Source: an uncultured cyanobacterium (lineage in GTDB: Bacteria; Cyanobacteriota; Cyanobacteriia; PCC-6307; Cyanobiaceae). Taken from it: a stretch of DNA of 6,111 nt. Below are positions 1 through 5,532 of this stretch, piece by piece (within the stretch, counting starts at the first letter, position 1; every line of letters starts with the position of its first letter). The stretch covers positions 1-6,111 of the forward strand of contig CAIKWV010000005.1 in assembly GCA_903831165.1 (NCBI GenBank). The letters are read 5' to 3'. The notes beneath the pieces were generated by a model. It searched no databases, was not told where the DNA came from, and saw nothing but the letters and a program-made list of their open reading frames with translations. The translations under genes were made by a program, and so were the position numbers.

Positions 1-1785
1 ACCTGCGATCGGCTGCGGCTATGGCGGGCCGATGCCACGGAAAGTTTTGACTTTTATGCCTTCAACAGCGGCGATTACTACGGCGCCGTCGAAGAAAAGG
101 TGGGTTCCGAGACCCTCTCCAAGGTGCTCTACCCCAATGACGGCACCGACGAAGGTCGCAAGCTGCGACTGAAGCAGCAGCACTTCTTCGTCAGCTGCTC
201 GCTGCAGGACATGATCCGCAGCCTCGACATGCGCGGCATCCCGATCAGCGAGTTCCCGAATCACTGGGCTGTGCAGCTCAATGACACCCACCCGGCGATC
301 GCCGTGGCCGAGCTGATGCGGCTGCTGCTGGATGACAAACACCTGGAATGGGCCGAAGCCTGGGACATCACCAGCCGCTCGCTCTCTTACACCAACCACA
401 CCCTGCTGCCCGAAGCTCTGGAGAAGTGGGGGCTGAATCTGTTCGGCTCCCTGCTGCCACGGCATCTGGAGTTGATCTATGAGATCAACCGCCGCTTCCT
501 GCAGCAGGTGAGGCTCAAATATCCCGGCAACGACCAGGTCCTGCGCAAGCTGTCGATCATCGACGACGAGGGCTCCAAGGCGGTGCGCATGGCCCACCTG
601 GCCACGGTGGCAGCCCACCATGTCAATGGCGTCGCCGCTTTGCACAGCCGACTGGTCCAACAGGATCTGTTCCCGGAATTCGCCGCCCTCTGGCCGGAGA
701 AGTTCACCAATGTCACCAATGGCGTCACCCCCAGGCGCTGGGTGGCCCTGGCCAATCCCCAGCTCTCCAATCTGCTGAACGAAACGATCGGCGAAGGCTG
801 GGTCAGCGATCTTGACCAGCTCAGGCAACTCGAACAGCACGCCGGCGACCAAGGCTTCCTGGAACGCTGGGGTGCCACCAAGCTGTCGGTGAAACGCCAT
901 CTCACCCAGTACATCCATCGCCATACCGGCGTGCTGGTCGATCCGGCTTCGATCTTCGATGTGCAGGTGAAGCGCATCCATGAATACAAGCGCCAGCATC
1001 TCAATGCCCTGCAGGTGGTGGCCCGCTACCTGCGCATCAAGAACGGTCTCACCGAGGGCATGGCGCCACGCACGGTGATCTTCGGCGGCAAGGCGGCGCC
1101 GGGCTATTACATGGCCAAACTTATTATTCGCTTCCTCAACGGCATCGCCGACACGATCAACGCCGATCCGGACATGGAGGGGCGTCTGCGGGTGGTGTTC
1201 CTGCCGGATTACAACGTCAAACTGGGCGAACGGGTCTATCCCGCCGCCGATCTATCGGAGCAGATCTCCACCGCCGGCCTCGAGGCCTCTGGCACCGGCA
1301 ACATGAAGTTCGCCATGAATGGTGCACTCACCATCGGTACTCTCGATGGCGCCAATGTCGAGATCCGCGAACAGGGGGGCGCCGAGAACTTCTTCCTGTG
1401 CGGCAAAACCACCGAGGAACTCAACGCCCTGCGCCAAACCTATCGCCCCTGGGAACTGATCGCCACCGTGCCGGAATTGCCCGAGGTGCTGCGTCTGATC
1501 GAACAGGGACACTTCAGCAACGGCGATGGCGACCTGTTCCGGCCCCTGCTGGAAAATCTCACCGGCCGCGATCCCTACTTCGCCCTGGCCGACTTCGAGT
1601 CCTACATGGCGACGCAGGATGCAGTCGATCAGGCCTGGGCCAATCGCGAGCACTGGAATCGCATGTCGCTGCTGAACACCGCCCGCAGCGGCATGTTCTC
1701 CTCCGATCGCTCGATCCGGGAGTACGCCTCCCGCATCTGGCAGGCCGATCCCTTCCCGGTGACGATCACCTGCGAACTCGACTGA
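1..1785 (+). CDS. glgP: Glycogen phosphorylase, 5'-truncated by the window edge
   Basis: This enzyme releases glucose-1-phosphate from the non-reducing ends of alpha-1,4-glucans using phosphate and pyridoxal phosphate; it is cytoplasmic and mobilises glycogen. The frame is open from base 1, so the 594 residues seen are the C-terminal part of a protein that is normally about 830-850 residues; roughly 240-250 residues lie upstream. Signature segments are easy to see: TNVTNGVTPRRW (about residues 236-247 of the visible part), VQVKRIHEYKRQHLN, and EASGTGNMKFAMNG, whose Lys (codon 1306-1308) is the PLP Schiff-base lysine of the family. The PLP-domain end, GALTIGTLDGANVEI, is intact. A GTG at 100 is internal, since the sequence before it (DFYAFNSGDYYGAVEEKVGS) is normal phosphorylase. 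The gene stops with TGA at 1783-1785 and converges on minus-strand genes. Long antisense frames over it are shadows. Identity is certain; only the true start is unseen. Confidence 0.97.
   Translation, partial: TCDRLRLWRADATESFDFYAFNSGDYYGAVEEKVGSETLSKVLYPNDGTDEGRKLRLKQQHFFVSCSLQDMIRSLDMRGIPISEFPNHWAVQLNDTHPAIAVAELMRLLLDDKHLEWAEAWDITSRSLSYTNHTLLPEALEKWGLNLFGSLLPRHLELIYEINRRFLQQVRLKYPGNDQVLRKLSIIDDEGSKAVRMAHLATVAAHHVNGVAALHSRLVQQDLFPEFAALWPEKFTNVTNGVTPRRWVALANPQLSNLLNETIGEGWVSDLDQLRQLEQHAGDQGFLERWGATKLSVKRHLTQYIHRHTGVLVDPASIFDVQVKRIHEYKRQHLNALQVVARYLRIKNGLTEGMAPRTVIFGGKAAPGYYMAKLIIRFLNGIADTINADPDMEGRLRVVFLPDYNVKLGERVYPAADLSEQISTAGLEASGTGNMKFAMNGALTIGTLDGANVEIREQGGAENFFLCGKTTEELNALRQTYRPWELIATVPELPEVLRLIEQGHFSNGDGDLFRPLLENLTGRDPYFALADFESYMATQDAVDQAWANREHWNRMSLLNTARSGMFSSDRSIREYASRIWQADPFPVTITCELD
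294..303. repeat. HIP1-type palindrome inside glgP
   Basis: GGCGATCGCC contains the exact octamer GCGATCGC (295-302). This octamer is the highly iterated palindrome (HIP1) abundant in many cyanobacterial genomes. A single exact copy in 6.1 kb is weak taxonomic support; variants such as GCGATCGG also occur in the window. Confidence 0.5.
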
Positions 1786-1805
1786 GACGAGCCCAGGAGC
1801 GGGCC

Positions 1806-1852
1806 TTGATTCATCCCCACCGGTCCGCTCAGCGGGCTGGCTGGGGGATCAA
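1806..1852 (+). terminator. Candidate terminator hairpin after glgP
   Basis: It lies 20 bp after the glgP stop. An imperfect long inverted repeat is visible: TTGAT (1806-1810) pairs with ATCAA (1848-1852), CCCCA (1815-1819) pairs with TGGGG (1842-1846), and the inner CCGCT/AGCGG (1825-1835) closes the top. There is no T-tract on either side, so it is not a textbook intrinsic terminator. Such GC-rich hairpins after cyanobacterial genes may still end transcription or protect the 3' end of the mRNA. The call rests only on position and pairing. Confidence 0.4.
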
Positions 1853-1883
1853 GCGAGGGCGAGCTTGGCAACCGCAGCTAGCA

Positions 1884-1923
1884 GGATCTTGAGCCTCAGA
1901 TCCAGAAACAACGCCTCTGAGGC
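1884..1923. other. Two mutually exclusive stem-loops in the glgP 3' intergenic region
   Basis: GGATCT (1884-1889) can pair with AGATCC (1898-1903) around an 8-nt loop. GCCTCAG (1893-1899) can instead pair perfectly with CTGAGGC (1917-1923) around a 17-nt loop. The two pairings share bases 1893-1903, so they exclude each other. Neither is followed by a T-run. They may belong to the transcript end of glgP or of the opposing gene; a regulatory switch is only a possibility. Confidence 0.35.
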
Positions 1924-1988
1924 CCTTCCCAGCGGGGACTCACAGGCTGAAGCCGCGAATTCCAGGCGGTCGCAGACCTGAGGTCAAT

Positions 1989-2004
1989 CCGGGCTCAGGC
2001 CCGG
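1989..2004. terminator. Perfect GC stem-loop at the end of the minus-strand gene
   Basis: CCGGGC (1989-1994) and GCCCGG (1999-2004) form a perfect 6-bp stem with a TCAG loop (1995-1998). The loop contains the stop codon (TCA on +, TGA on -) of the minus-strand gene 1995-2489. A second small inverted repeat, GACCT/AGGTC, sits just beyond at 1975-1985. No T-tract follows in either direction. Being between two convergent genes, it may help end transcription or stabilise an mRNA end. Confidence 0.35.
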
Positions 2005-2489
2005 TGATCCGGCAGGTCCGGGGTTTGGTGCAGCAGGCGGTTCAGGCGCAGACGATCGGCATTGAGGGGATCGGGGGCCAGCTCACCGGCGACCTCGCGG
2101 AAGGTCTGCTCCACTTCGTCGGGCACCCGCACATCAAAGATGCGCTCCATCAGGGCCTCGATCGAGAAGAGGTGGGCGTTGATATTTTCCAGATCGGCCA
2201 TCGCCTGATGGACCGCATCCCCTTCGGCGTCGTTGTCGGCCACGGCCCCACGGCTGCTGGGCTCTGCCGAGGGGAGTGGGGCTCCATGGCCAGCCTGGGA
2301 AGGAGCATCCGCATCGCCATGCTGCTTCTGCAGCTCCTCAAGCACGCGACCGGCAAGGGTGCGAAACGACTGAAGAGCAGCCCAGTTCAACTCCTGCTGC
2401 TGCCGCAGGCTGGGGTTTTCGCGGATCAGTCGGTCGTGTTCCCGATAGAAGCGCTGGCAGTCAGGGCATTGGCAGGGCTCTTCAGGCAC
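1995..2489 (-). CDS. Hypothetical acidic protein with N-terminal CxCxxC motif
   Basis: I do not recognise this 164-residue protein. It begins PEEPCQCPDCQRFYREHDRL: Cys6, Cys8 and Cys11, with His18 nearby, could bind a metal ion, though this is inferred only from spacing. Residues about 25-60 look helical (QQQELNWAALQSFRTLAGRVLEELQKQ). A low-complexity Ala/Ser/Pro/Gly stretch follows (about 62-85), then a second acidic helical half (about 90-150, including VHQAMADLENINAHLFSIEALMER in two pieces). No signal peptide or membrane segment is visible. The start is GTG at 2487-2489, preceded by AGGGA at a usable distance and by an in-frame stop at 2508-2510; no in-frame ATG is available. It is preferred over the overlapping plus-strand frame (2004-2705), which has the Leu/Val/Ile/His-rich makeup expected of the antisense of an acidic protein. 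It lies 112 bp downstream of the next minus-strand gene. The role is unknown. Confidence 0.7.
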   Translation of the reverse strand: MPEEPCQCPDCQRFYREHDRLIRENPSLRQQQELNWAALQSFRTLAGRVLEELQKQHGDADAPSQAGHGAPLPSAEPSSRGAVADNDAEGDAVHQAMADLENINAHLFSIEALMERIFDVRVPDEVEQTFREVAGELAPDPLNADRLRLNRLLHQTPDLPDHRA

Positions 2490-2601
2490 CGAATCCCTAA
2501 ACGCTCGTCAAACCCCATCATGGCATTGCGGCGAGGCCAGCAGAGGGCCAAGCGGCCAGGACCGCACCCGGCCACCTGCAGCAATCCCCGTCCCATCAGC
2601 T

Positions 2602-2946
2602 TCAGGCAACCAGGGGACCCTGCCAGCAATCGTCGTCGGGGAGTTCCTCGCCGCCGGATTCGTCCTTGTCGATGGCGGCCGGCAGGGGGATCTCGATCGA
2701 GCTGACCACGTTGATCACATCGCGTAGCCGCATCGAATCGGCGAACCAGCCCATGGCCTGCTCCACATCGCCGCGCCGTTCGGCATCGGTGGCCTGCTCC
2801 TCATGGGCTTCGGCCAGCAGGGCCAGCCAGCAGAGGCAGCGGGCCTGCACCACCGACAGATCCAACTCATCGGGCTGGCTGTCGGCGATGCGCTCGCTTT
2901 CCTGTTGCACCAGCAGCCGCAGCCGCAGATCGTGGAGCTGGGTCAT
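2602..2946 (-). CDS. Hypothetical small acidic helical protein
   Basis: I do not recognise this 114-residue protein. It starts MTQLHDLRLRLLVQQESERI and is mostly predicted helical and acidic, with VVQARCLCWLALLAEAHEEQA in its middle (about residues 33-53) and an acidic tail containing DKDESGGEELPDDDCW. The layout of two or three amphipathic helices resembles small helical-repeat or adaptor-like proteins, but no named family is evident. The ATG at 2944-2946 is chosen. The frame stays open to a TTG at 2989-2991, but those extra 15 residues (GPLPLACKPVARTR) look unlike the rest. No clear Shine-Dalgarno sequence precedes the ATG. It is codirectional with ardC, 161 bp downstream of that stop, and 112 bp upstream of the CxCxxC protein gene. 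The overlapping plus-strand frame (2666-3178) is Ser/Arg-rich and looks like a shadow. The gene is probably real; function unknown. Confidence 0.65.
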   Translation of the reverse strand: MTQLHDLRLRLLVQQESERIADSQPDELDLSVVQARCLCWLALLAEAHEEQATDAERRGDVEQAMGWFADSMRLRDVINVVSSIEIPLPAAIDKDESGGEELPDDDCWQGPLVA

Positions 2947-3046
2947 CCGGGTTCGGGCGACTGGTTTGCACGCTAGCGGCAGAGGGCCCAATGACCAGGG
3001 CGCTACTGGTAGCGCAGGCGACCGAAGGGCGGCGCATCGCTGCCAG

Positions 3047-3163
3047 CAGATCCGCGGCCCATGCCCAGCGCCGGTCGGAACCGAGCCCCAGGTTCCTGGC
3101 CCGGACCTCAGGCCCCAACGGCGTCCGTCTCCACGGCCTCCGGGCAGATCAGATCCGCGGCCC
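3047..3163. repeat. 14-bp direct repeat flanking the ardC 3' end
   Basis: CAGATCCGCGGCCC occurs exactly at 3047-3060 and again at 3150-3163, 103 bp apart. The second copy lies in the last codons of ardC, encoding the AADL segment on the minus strand; the first lies in the gap just downstream. It may be a small duplication of the gene end, or chance in GC-rich DNA. Confidence 0.4.
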
Positions 3164-4157
3164 GGCGGGCCTCGCTGAGCACCTGGAACAACAGGCGCGG
3201 GGACTGGCGCAGCAACTGCACCCAGTGAGCCAGATAGGCGGCGTGATTGGCGCTGTCGCTGCCGATCTCGAGGCGGTCGCCCAGCAGCACAGCTCCCAGC
3301 TCCGCCACCAGTTCTTCGCGGGCATAGGCCTCGGAGCCGAAGCCGCCGCCCAGATCGCGGCTCAGCCGCTGGGGATGGCCAGTGCTGTGGATGCCTTCAT
3401 GGGCCCAGGTGGCGTAAAAGGCCGCTGCGGAGTGGAAGGCACAGCGATCCGGCAACTGGATGCGATCGGCCTCGGGCCAGTAGCAGGCCCGATCCCCGCC
3501 CTGGCTCACCGGCACCGGCCAGGCCCCCAGCACCGCCTCGGCGGCGGCCAGGCGCTCGGGCTCGGATCGGCGCTCCAATCCTTCGCTGAAGCGGCGCCGC
3601 TCGATCAGCTCCTCCAGCCCGGGGCCGACCAGATCAGCGGCATTGAAGAGCGGCAGCGGCTTGTAGCGGATCCAGGTGCGCTCCTGAGCGCCAGCCCCCT
3701 GTTCCCCCGCCTCCGGGGCGCTGGCCGACTCAGCGCTGCCGGGGCTGGGCTGGCCGTGCGCGGTCGGGCTGGATTCCGTGGGTCTGGAGCGGCCCTGAAC
3801 CTGGGGCCGCACGATCGCGACCGCCTTGCTGCCCTTGCGGGGCACGAGGCCCCGGGCCTTGGCCTCGGCGAAGCCGCACCAGTAGGGCAGGGCCGAACCG
3901 CGCCGATGCATGCCAAACGTGAGCAGCACCGGATTGGCCCCGCGATAGCGCCGGCCGGACAGGAGATTGACGTGATGCCCCCCGGCCAGGCCCTCCCAGG
4001 GACGGCGCCAGGGGGTGGTGCCAGCCTCCATCAGCTCGATCACGGCTTCAACGAGCTTCTGCTCCGGCGTGACCCTGGCGGACGGTGGAGCTCCGGCGGC
4101 TGCCGGGCGGCTTCGGCCAGCCTCGACGGCGGAACGGGACGGGGAGGCGGCGGCCAT
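3108..4157 (-). CDS. ardC: ArdC-type antirestriction protein with zincin protease domain
   Basis: A 349-residue protein with the two-domain layout of ArdC. The N-terminal ssDNA-binding domain (DUF1738-type, about residues 30-120) shows PWRRPW (50-54 region), LLSGRRYRGANPVLL, WCGFAEAKARGL and RKGSKAVAIV. A Ser/Pro/Gly/Ala-rich linker (about 120-160) leads into the C-terminal zincin-like metallopeptidase domain: HEGIH at 253-257 fits HExxH, followed by TGHPQRLSR, and YAREELVAELGA (about 278-289) can supply the third zinc ligand. Known ArdC proteins on plasmids and conjugative elements protect incoming DNA from host restriction; that role here is inferred from family. The ATG (4155-4157) is the only ATG/GTG start downstream of the in-frame stop at 4305-4307; no good Shine-Dalgarno is seen. 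The first 28 residues are Ala/Ser/Arg-rich and may be disordered. No relaxase or integrase is in the window. The overlapping 474-residue plus-strand frame is a shadow. Confidence 0.9.
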   Translation of the reverse strand: MAAASPSRSAVEAGRSRPAAAGAPPSARVTPEQKLVEAVIELMEAGTTPWRRPWEGLAGGHHVNLLSGRRYRGANPVLLTFGMHRRGSALPYWCGFAEAKARGLVPRKGSKAVAIVRPQVQGRSRPTESSPTAHGQPSPGSAESASAPEAGEQGAGAQERTWIRYKPLPLFNAADLVGPGLEELIERRRFSEGLERRSEPERLAAAEAVLGAWPVPVSQGGDRACYWPEADRIQLPDRCAFHSAAAFYATWAHEGIHSTGHPQRLSRDLGGGFGSEAYAREELVAELGAVLLGDRLEIGSDSANHAAYLAHWVQLLRQSPRLLFQVLSEARRAADLICPEAVETDAVGA

Positions 4158-4446
4158 GGGCAGCGGGCACAGGGACGGATCGGGAAGAGGAGGACGCCGC
4201 TCCGGGCGGATCGCCAGGGCGGCAGCCGCGGCCGGAACGGGGCCGCATTCCCCTGCTTCACCAGTGCCACCCCCTGTCTCCCCTGGGAGCGGCCGGCTGG
4301 GCGGCTACCTGAACGCGATGCCCGCTCGGCCGCTGGCACGGTCTACCGGGGCCAAGGTTGGCAGAACGAGAAGGGGCTGCCTTCGCCGCCCAGCATCACC
4401 ATCCGGATCCTCTAGATCCACTGCCGCAACAGGAGTTCTCAACAAC
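4158..4446. other. Non-coding stretch upstream of ardC
   Basis: No convincing gene is seen on either strand; the open frames here are Arg/Pro/Ala/Gly-rich shadows. The promoter of ardC should lie in this stretch, but I cannot point to clear -35/-10 boxes. A small inverted repeat GGATC/GATCC (4405-4409 and 4415-4419) around CTCTA lies near the tRNA fragment. The neighbouring 4493-4760 stretch also lacks a gene apart from the repeats and operator listed separately. Confidence 0.6.
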
Positions 4447-4492
4447 GGGGCTGGCGAGACTCGAACCCACGACCTACGGTTCAGAAAATCGT
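4447..4492 (-). pseudogene. 3' fragment of tRNA-Arg(UCU), probable integration scar
   Basis: Read on the minus strand, the parts of a tRNA 3' half appear in the right order and size. The anticodon arm is ACGAT-TTTCTGA-ACCGT (4476-4492, one mismatch in the stem, anticodon TCT). A 5-nt variable loop AGGTC follows, then a T-arm GTGGG-TTCGAGT-CTCGC (4454-4470, fully paired with wobbles) and the acceptor 3' strand CAGCCCC (4447-4453). No D-arm and no GGGGCTG 5' acceptor strand are found upstream, so this is not a working tRNA. G at position 37, where an AGA-reading tRNA normally has A, and the stem mismatch also suggest decay. The portion retained matches what tRNA-targeting tyrosine integrases typically duplicate, so it is read as an att site remnant. 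Confidence 0.8.
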
Positions 4493-4516
4493 CTGGGCCC
4501 TTGGTGCCGCAGCGGG

Positions 4517-4602
4517 TTTAGGCGCTTCTTGCCTAGTGACCTGCCTAAATCAAGGCCATCGAGGTCGACCTGGGACGGCTAGGCACGACCAAGAGCGACC
4601 TG
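4517..4602. repeat. Cluster of short repeats beside the tRNA scar
   Basis: TTTAGGC (4517-4523) and GCCTAAA (4543-4549) form a perfect 7-bp inverted repeat with a 19-nt gap. The core TAGGC occurs four times in 66 bp: 4519-4523 and 4580-4584 direct, 4531-4535 and 4543-4547 inverted. GACCTG occurs at 4538, 4567 and 4597, spaced 29 and 30 bp. Placed just inside the presumed island end, these could be arm-type or accessory sites for an integrase or excisionase, but this is inferred from position only. Confidence 0.35.
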
Positions 4603-4713
4603 TCCAGGGAGCCCGATCAGCAGGGCGCGGGGGCCAGCTCTCGCGGATCGCGGAGGGCCGACTGGTTGCTCGCGCCAGGGCCGCACTGAACAAACAGCCT
4701 CAATGCAGCCTGG

Positions 4714-4730
4714 TACGGCCTTCTGCCGTA
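4714..4730 (+). promoter_or_regulatory. Inverted-repeat operator for the toxin-antitoxin operon
   Basis: TACGGC (4714-4719) and GCCGTA (4725-4730) form a perfect 6-bp inverted repeat with a 5-bp spacer CTTCT. It ends 30 bp before the antitoxin start. Ribbon-helix-helix antitoxins, alone or with their toxin, repress their own promoter by binding such palindromes, so this is the likely operator. A possible -10 element TATCTT (4729-4734) overlaps its right arm, but no good -35 box is evident. Confidence 0.6.
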
Positions 4731-4747
4731 TCTTGGGTTGATTGAGC

Positions 4748-4754
4748 AGGGAGG
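4748..4754 (+). promoter_or_regulatory. Ribosome binding site of the antitoxin gene
   Basis: AGGGAGG lies 6 nt before the GTG at 4761-4763. This strong Shine-Dalgarno decides the start in favour of GTG over any internal ATG, and is among the best ribosome sites in the window. Confidence 0.75.
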
Positions 4755-4760
4755 CGGGCC

Positions 4761-5033
4761 GTGGCCGTCGACGAGCGACTGGATCTCAAGCTCAGCGCCG
4801 CAGACAAGCAGCTGCTCGCGCAGGCTGCCGCCATCGAAGGACTGAGCATGGCGGCGTTTGTGCGACAGGCCGCCAAGCAGCGCGCTGCCGAATCCATCCA
4901 GCGCGAGCAGCAGATCAGCCTGTCGCAGCAGGACTTCACGGCCTTTCATGCCGCCATCGCCCAACCCTTTACGGCCAATCCCGCGCTGCGGCAGGCGATG
5001 GAGCAAGCCCGCACGCGCGTCAGCCGTGTTTGA
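4761..5033 (+). CDS. tacA: TacA-type (DUF1778) ribbon-helix-helix antitoxin
   Basis: A 90-residue antitoxin that would bind and neutralise the GNAT toxin encoded next to it and repress the shared operon. The N-terminal ribbon-helix-helix is visible: strand DERLDLKLS (about 4-12), helix AADKQLLAQAAAIEG (13-27) and helix SMAAFVRQAAKQRAAE (29-44). The C-terminal part (about 45-90, with SQQDFTAFHAAIAQPF and NPALRQAM) matches the toxin-wrapping tail of DUF1778 proteins. It starts at GTG with a strong AGGGAGG site and stops at 5031-5033, overlapping the toxin start by 8 nt. A perfect inverted repeat lies upstream at 4714-4730, the likely operator. The length is normal and no key part seems missing, so the gene should be functional. 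The family assignment is firm; the name tacA follows the best-studied members of the family. Confidence 0.92.
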   Translation: MAVDERLDLKLSAADKQLLAQAAAIEGLSMAAFVRQAAKQRAAESIQREQQISLSQQDFTAFHAAIAQPFTANPALRQAMEQARTRVSRV

Positions 5034-5511
5034 AGAGCAGCTGCTCGACCCCTCACGGCACAACCGCAAGGCGTTCTGCTGTGGTGTCCCCGCTCTCGAT
5101 CGATTCGTGCAGCAGCAGGCGCACCAGAACAGGCGCCGCGGCGTGAGCCAGACCTTTGTGCTGGTGTCCGCGGATGCTCCAGGAGAGATCGCCGGCTTCT
5201 ACACCCTGGCGCCAGCGGAGATCAGGCTGGCCGATCTGCAGCCCGCCGACGCCAGGCCACTCCCTCCGTATCCCGTGACTTGTTTCCGGATGGGGCGTCT
5301 GGCCCGCGATCAACGCTGGCAGGGGCAGGGCGTCGGTCCCCTGCTGCTCGGCCTGGCCGTGCAGCGCTGCCTCGACGCGAAGCGATCGGTTGGGGGCTAT
5401 GCGCTGATCGTCGACGCCAAGGGCGCAAAGGCCAGGGACTTCTACGAGCGCCATGGCTTCCGGTCCTTTCAGGACACACCGCTCAGCCTCTATCTGCCAC
5501 TGGGTGGCTGA
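5026..5511 (+). CDS. tacT: TacT-type GNAT acetyltransferase toxin
   Basis: A 161-residue GNAT toxin. Studied members of this family use acetyl-CoA to acetylate the amino group of aminoacyl-tRNA and so stop translation until neutralised by the DUF1778 antitoxin. The sequence starts VFEEQLLDPSRHNRKAFCCG, as family members do. It contains QAHQNRRRGVSQTFVLV, the acetyl-CoA loop RWQGQGVG (97-104) after RMGRLARD, and DFYERHGF whose Tyr140 corresponds to the catalytic tyrosine of TacT. It ends LSLYLPLGG. The GTG at 5026-5028 is chosen because it places the known N-terminus correctly and overlaps the antitoxin by 8 nt. No Shine-Dalgarno is at the right distance, so translation is probably coupled to the antitoxin. 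The frame is open further upstream, but those residues (Pro/Ser/Arg-rich) are the antitoxin read out of frame. All core motifs are present, so it appears intact. Confidence 0.93.
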   Translation: MFEEQLLDPSRHNRKAFCCGVPALDRFVQQQAHQNRRRGVSQTFVLVSADAPGEIAGFYTLAPAEIRLADLQPADARPLPPYPVTCFRMGRLARDQRWQGQGVGPLLLGLAVQRCLDAKRSVGGYALIVDAKGAKARDFYERHGFRSFQDTPLSLYLPLGG

Positions 5512-5532
5512 TGCCCCCAATCCACTGGCCAG

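Noticed and set aside
19..999. 326-codon open frame on the minus strand, antisense to glgP
   Set aside because: It lies wholly over a well-conserved phosphorylase. Its composition is what the antisense of such a gene in GC-rich DNA gives, and no known domain is seen.
2004..2705. 233-codon plus-strand frame over the two unknown minus-strand genes
   Set aside because: It is rich in Leu/Val/Ile/His/Gln, as expected from the reverse of Glu/Asp-rich coding sequence, and turns into Arg/Pro-rich sequence across the gap between the two minus genes.
2991..4415. 474-codon plus-strand frame over ardC
   Set aside because: It is antisense to a protein with clear ArdC domains and an intact HExxH motif; its own sequence is Gly/Ala/Arg-rich without a domain.
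4405..4416. GGATCCTCTAGA, identical to part of a common cloning-vector polylinker
   Set aside because: The match stops after 12 bases, the neighbouring polylinker sites do not follow, and the flanks look like ordinary genomic sequence; chance is more likely than vector contamination.
4015..4521. 168-codon plus-strand frame ending in a GETRTHDLRFRK-type sequence
   Set aside because: That ending is simply the reverse strand of the tRNA-Arg fragment read as protein, a known kind of spurious annotation; the rest is a shadow of ardC and non-coding DNA.
4617..5069. 150-codon minus-strand frame over the antitoxin gene
   Set aside because: It overlaps a firm DUF1778 antitoxin with a strong ribosome site and has no recognisable domain.
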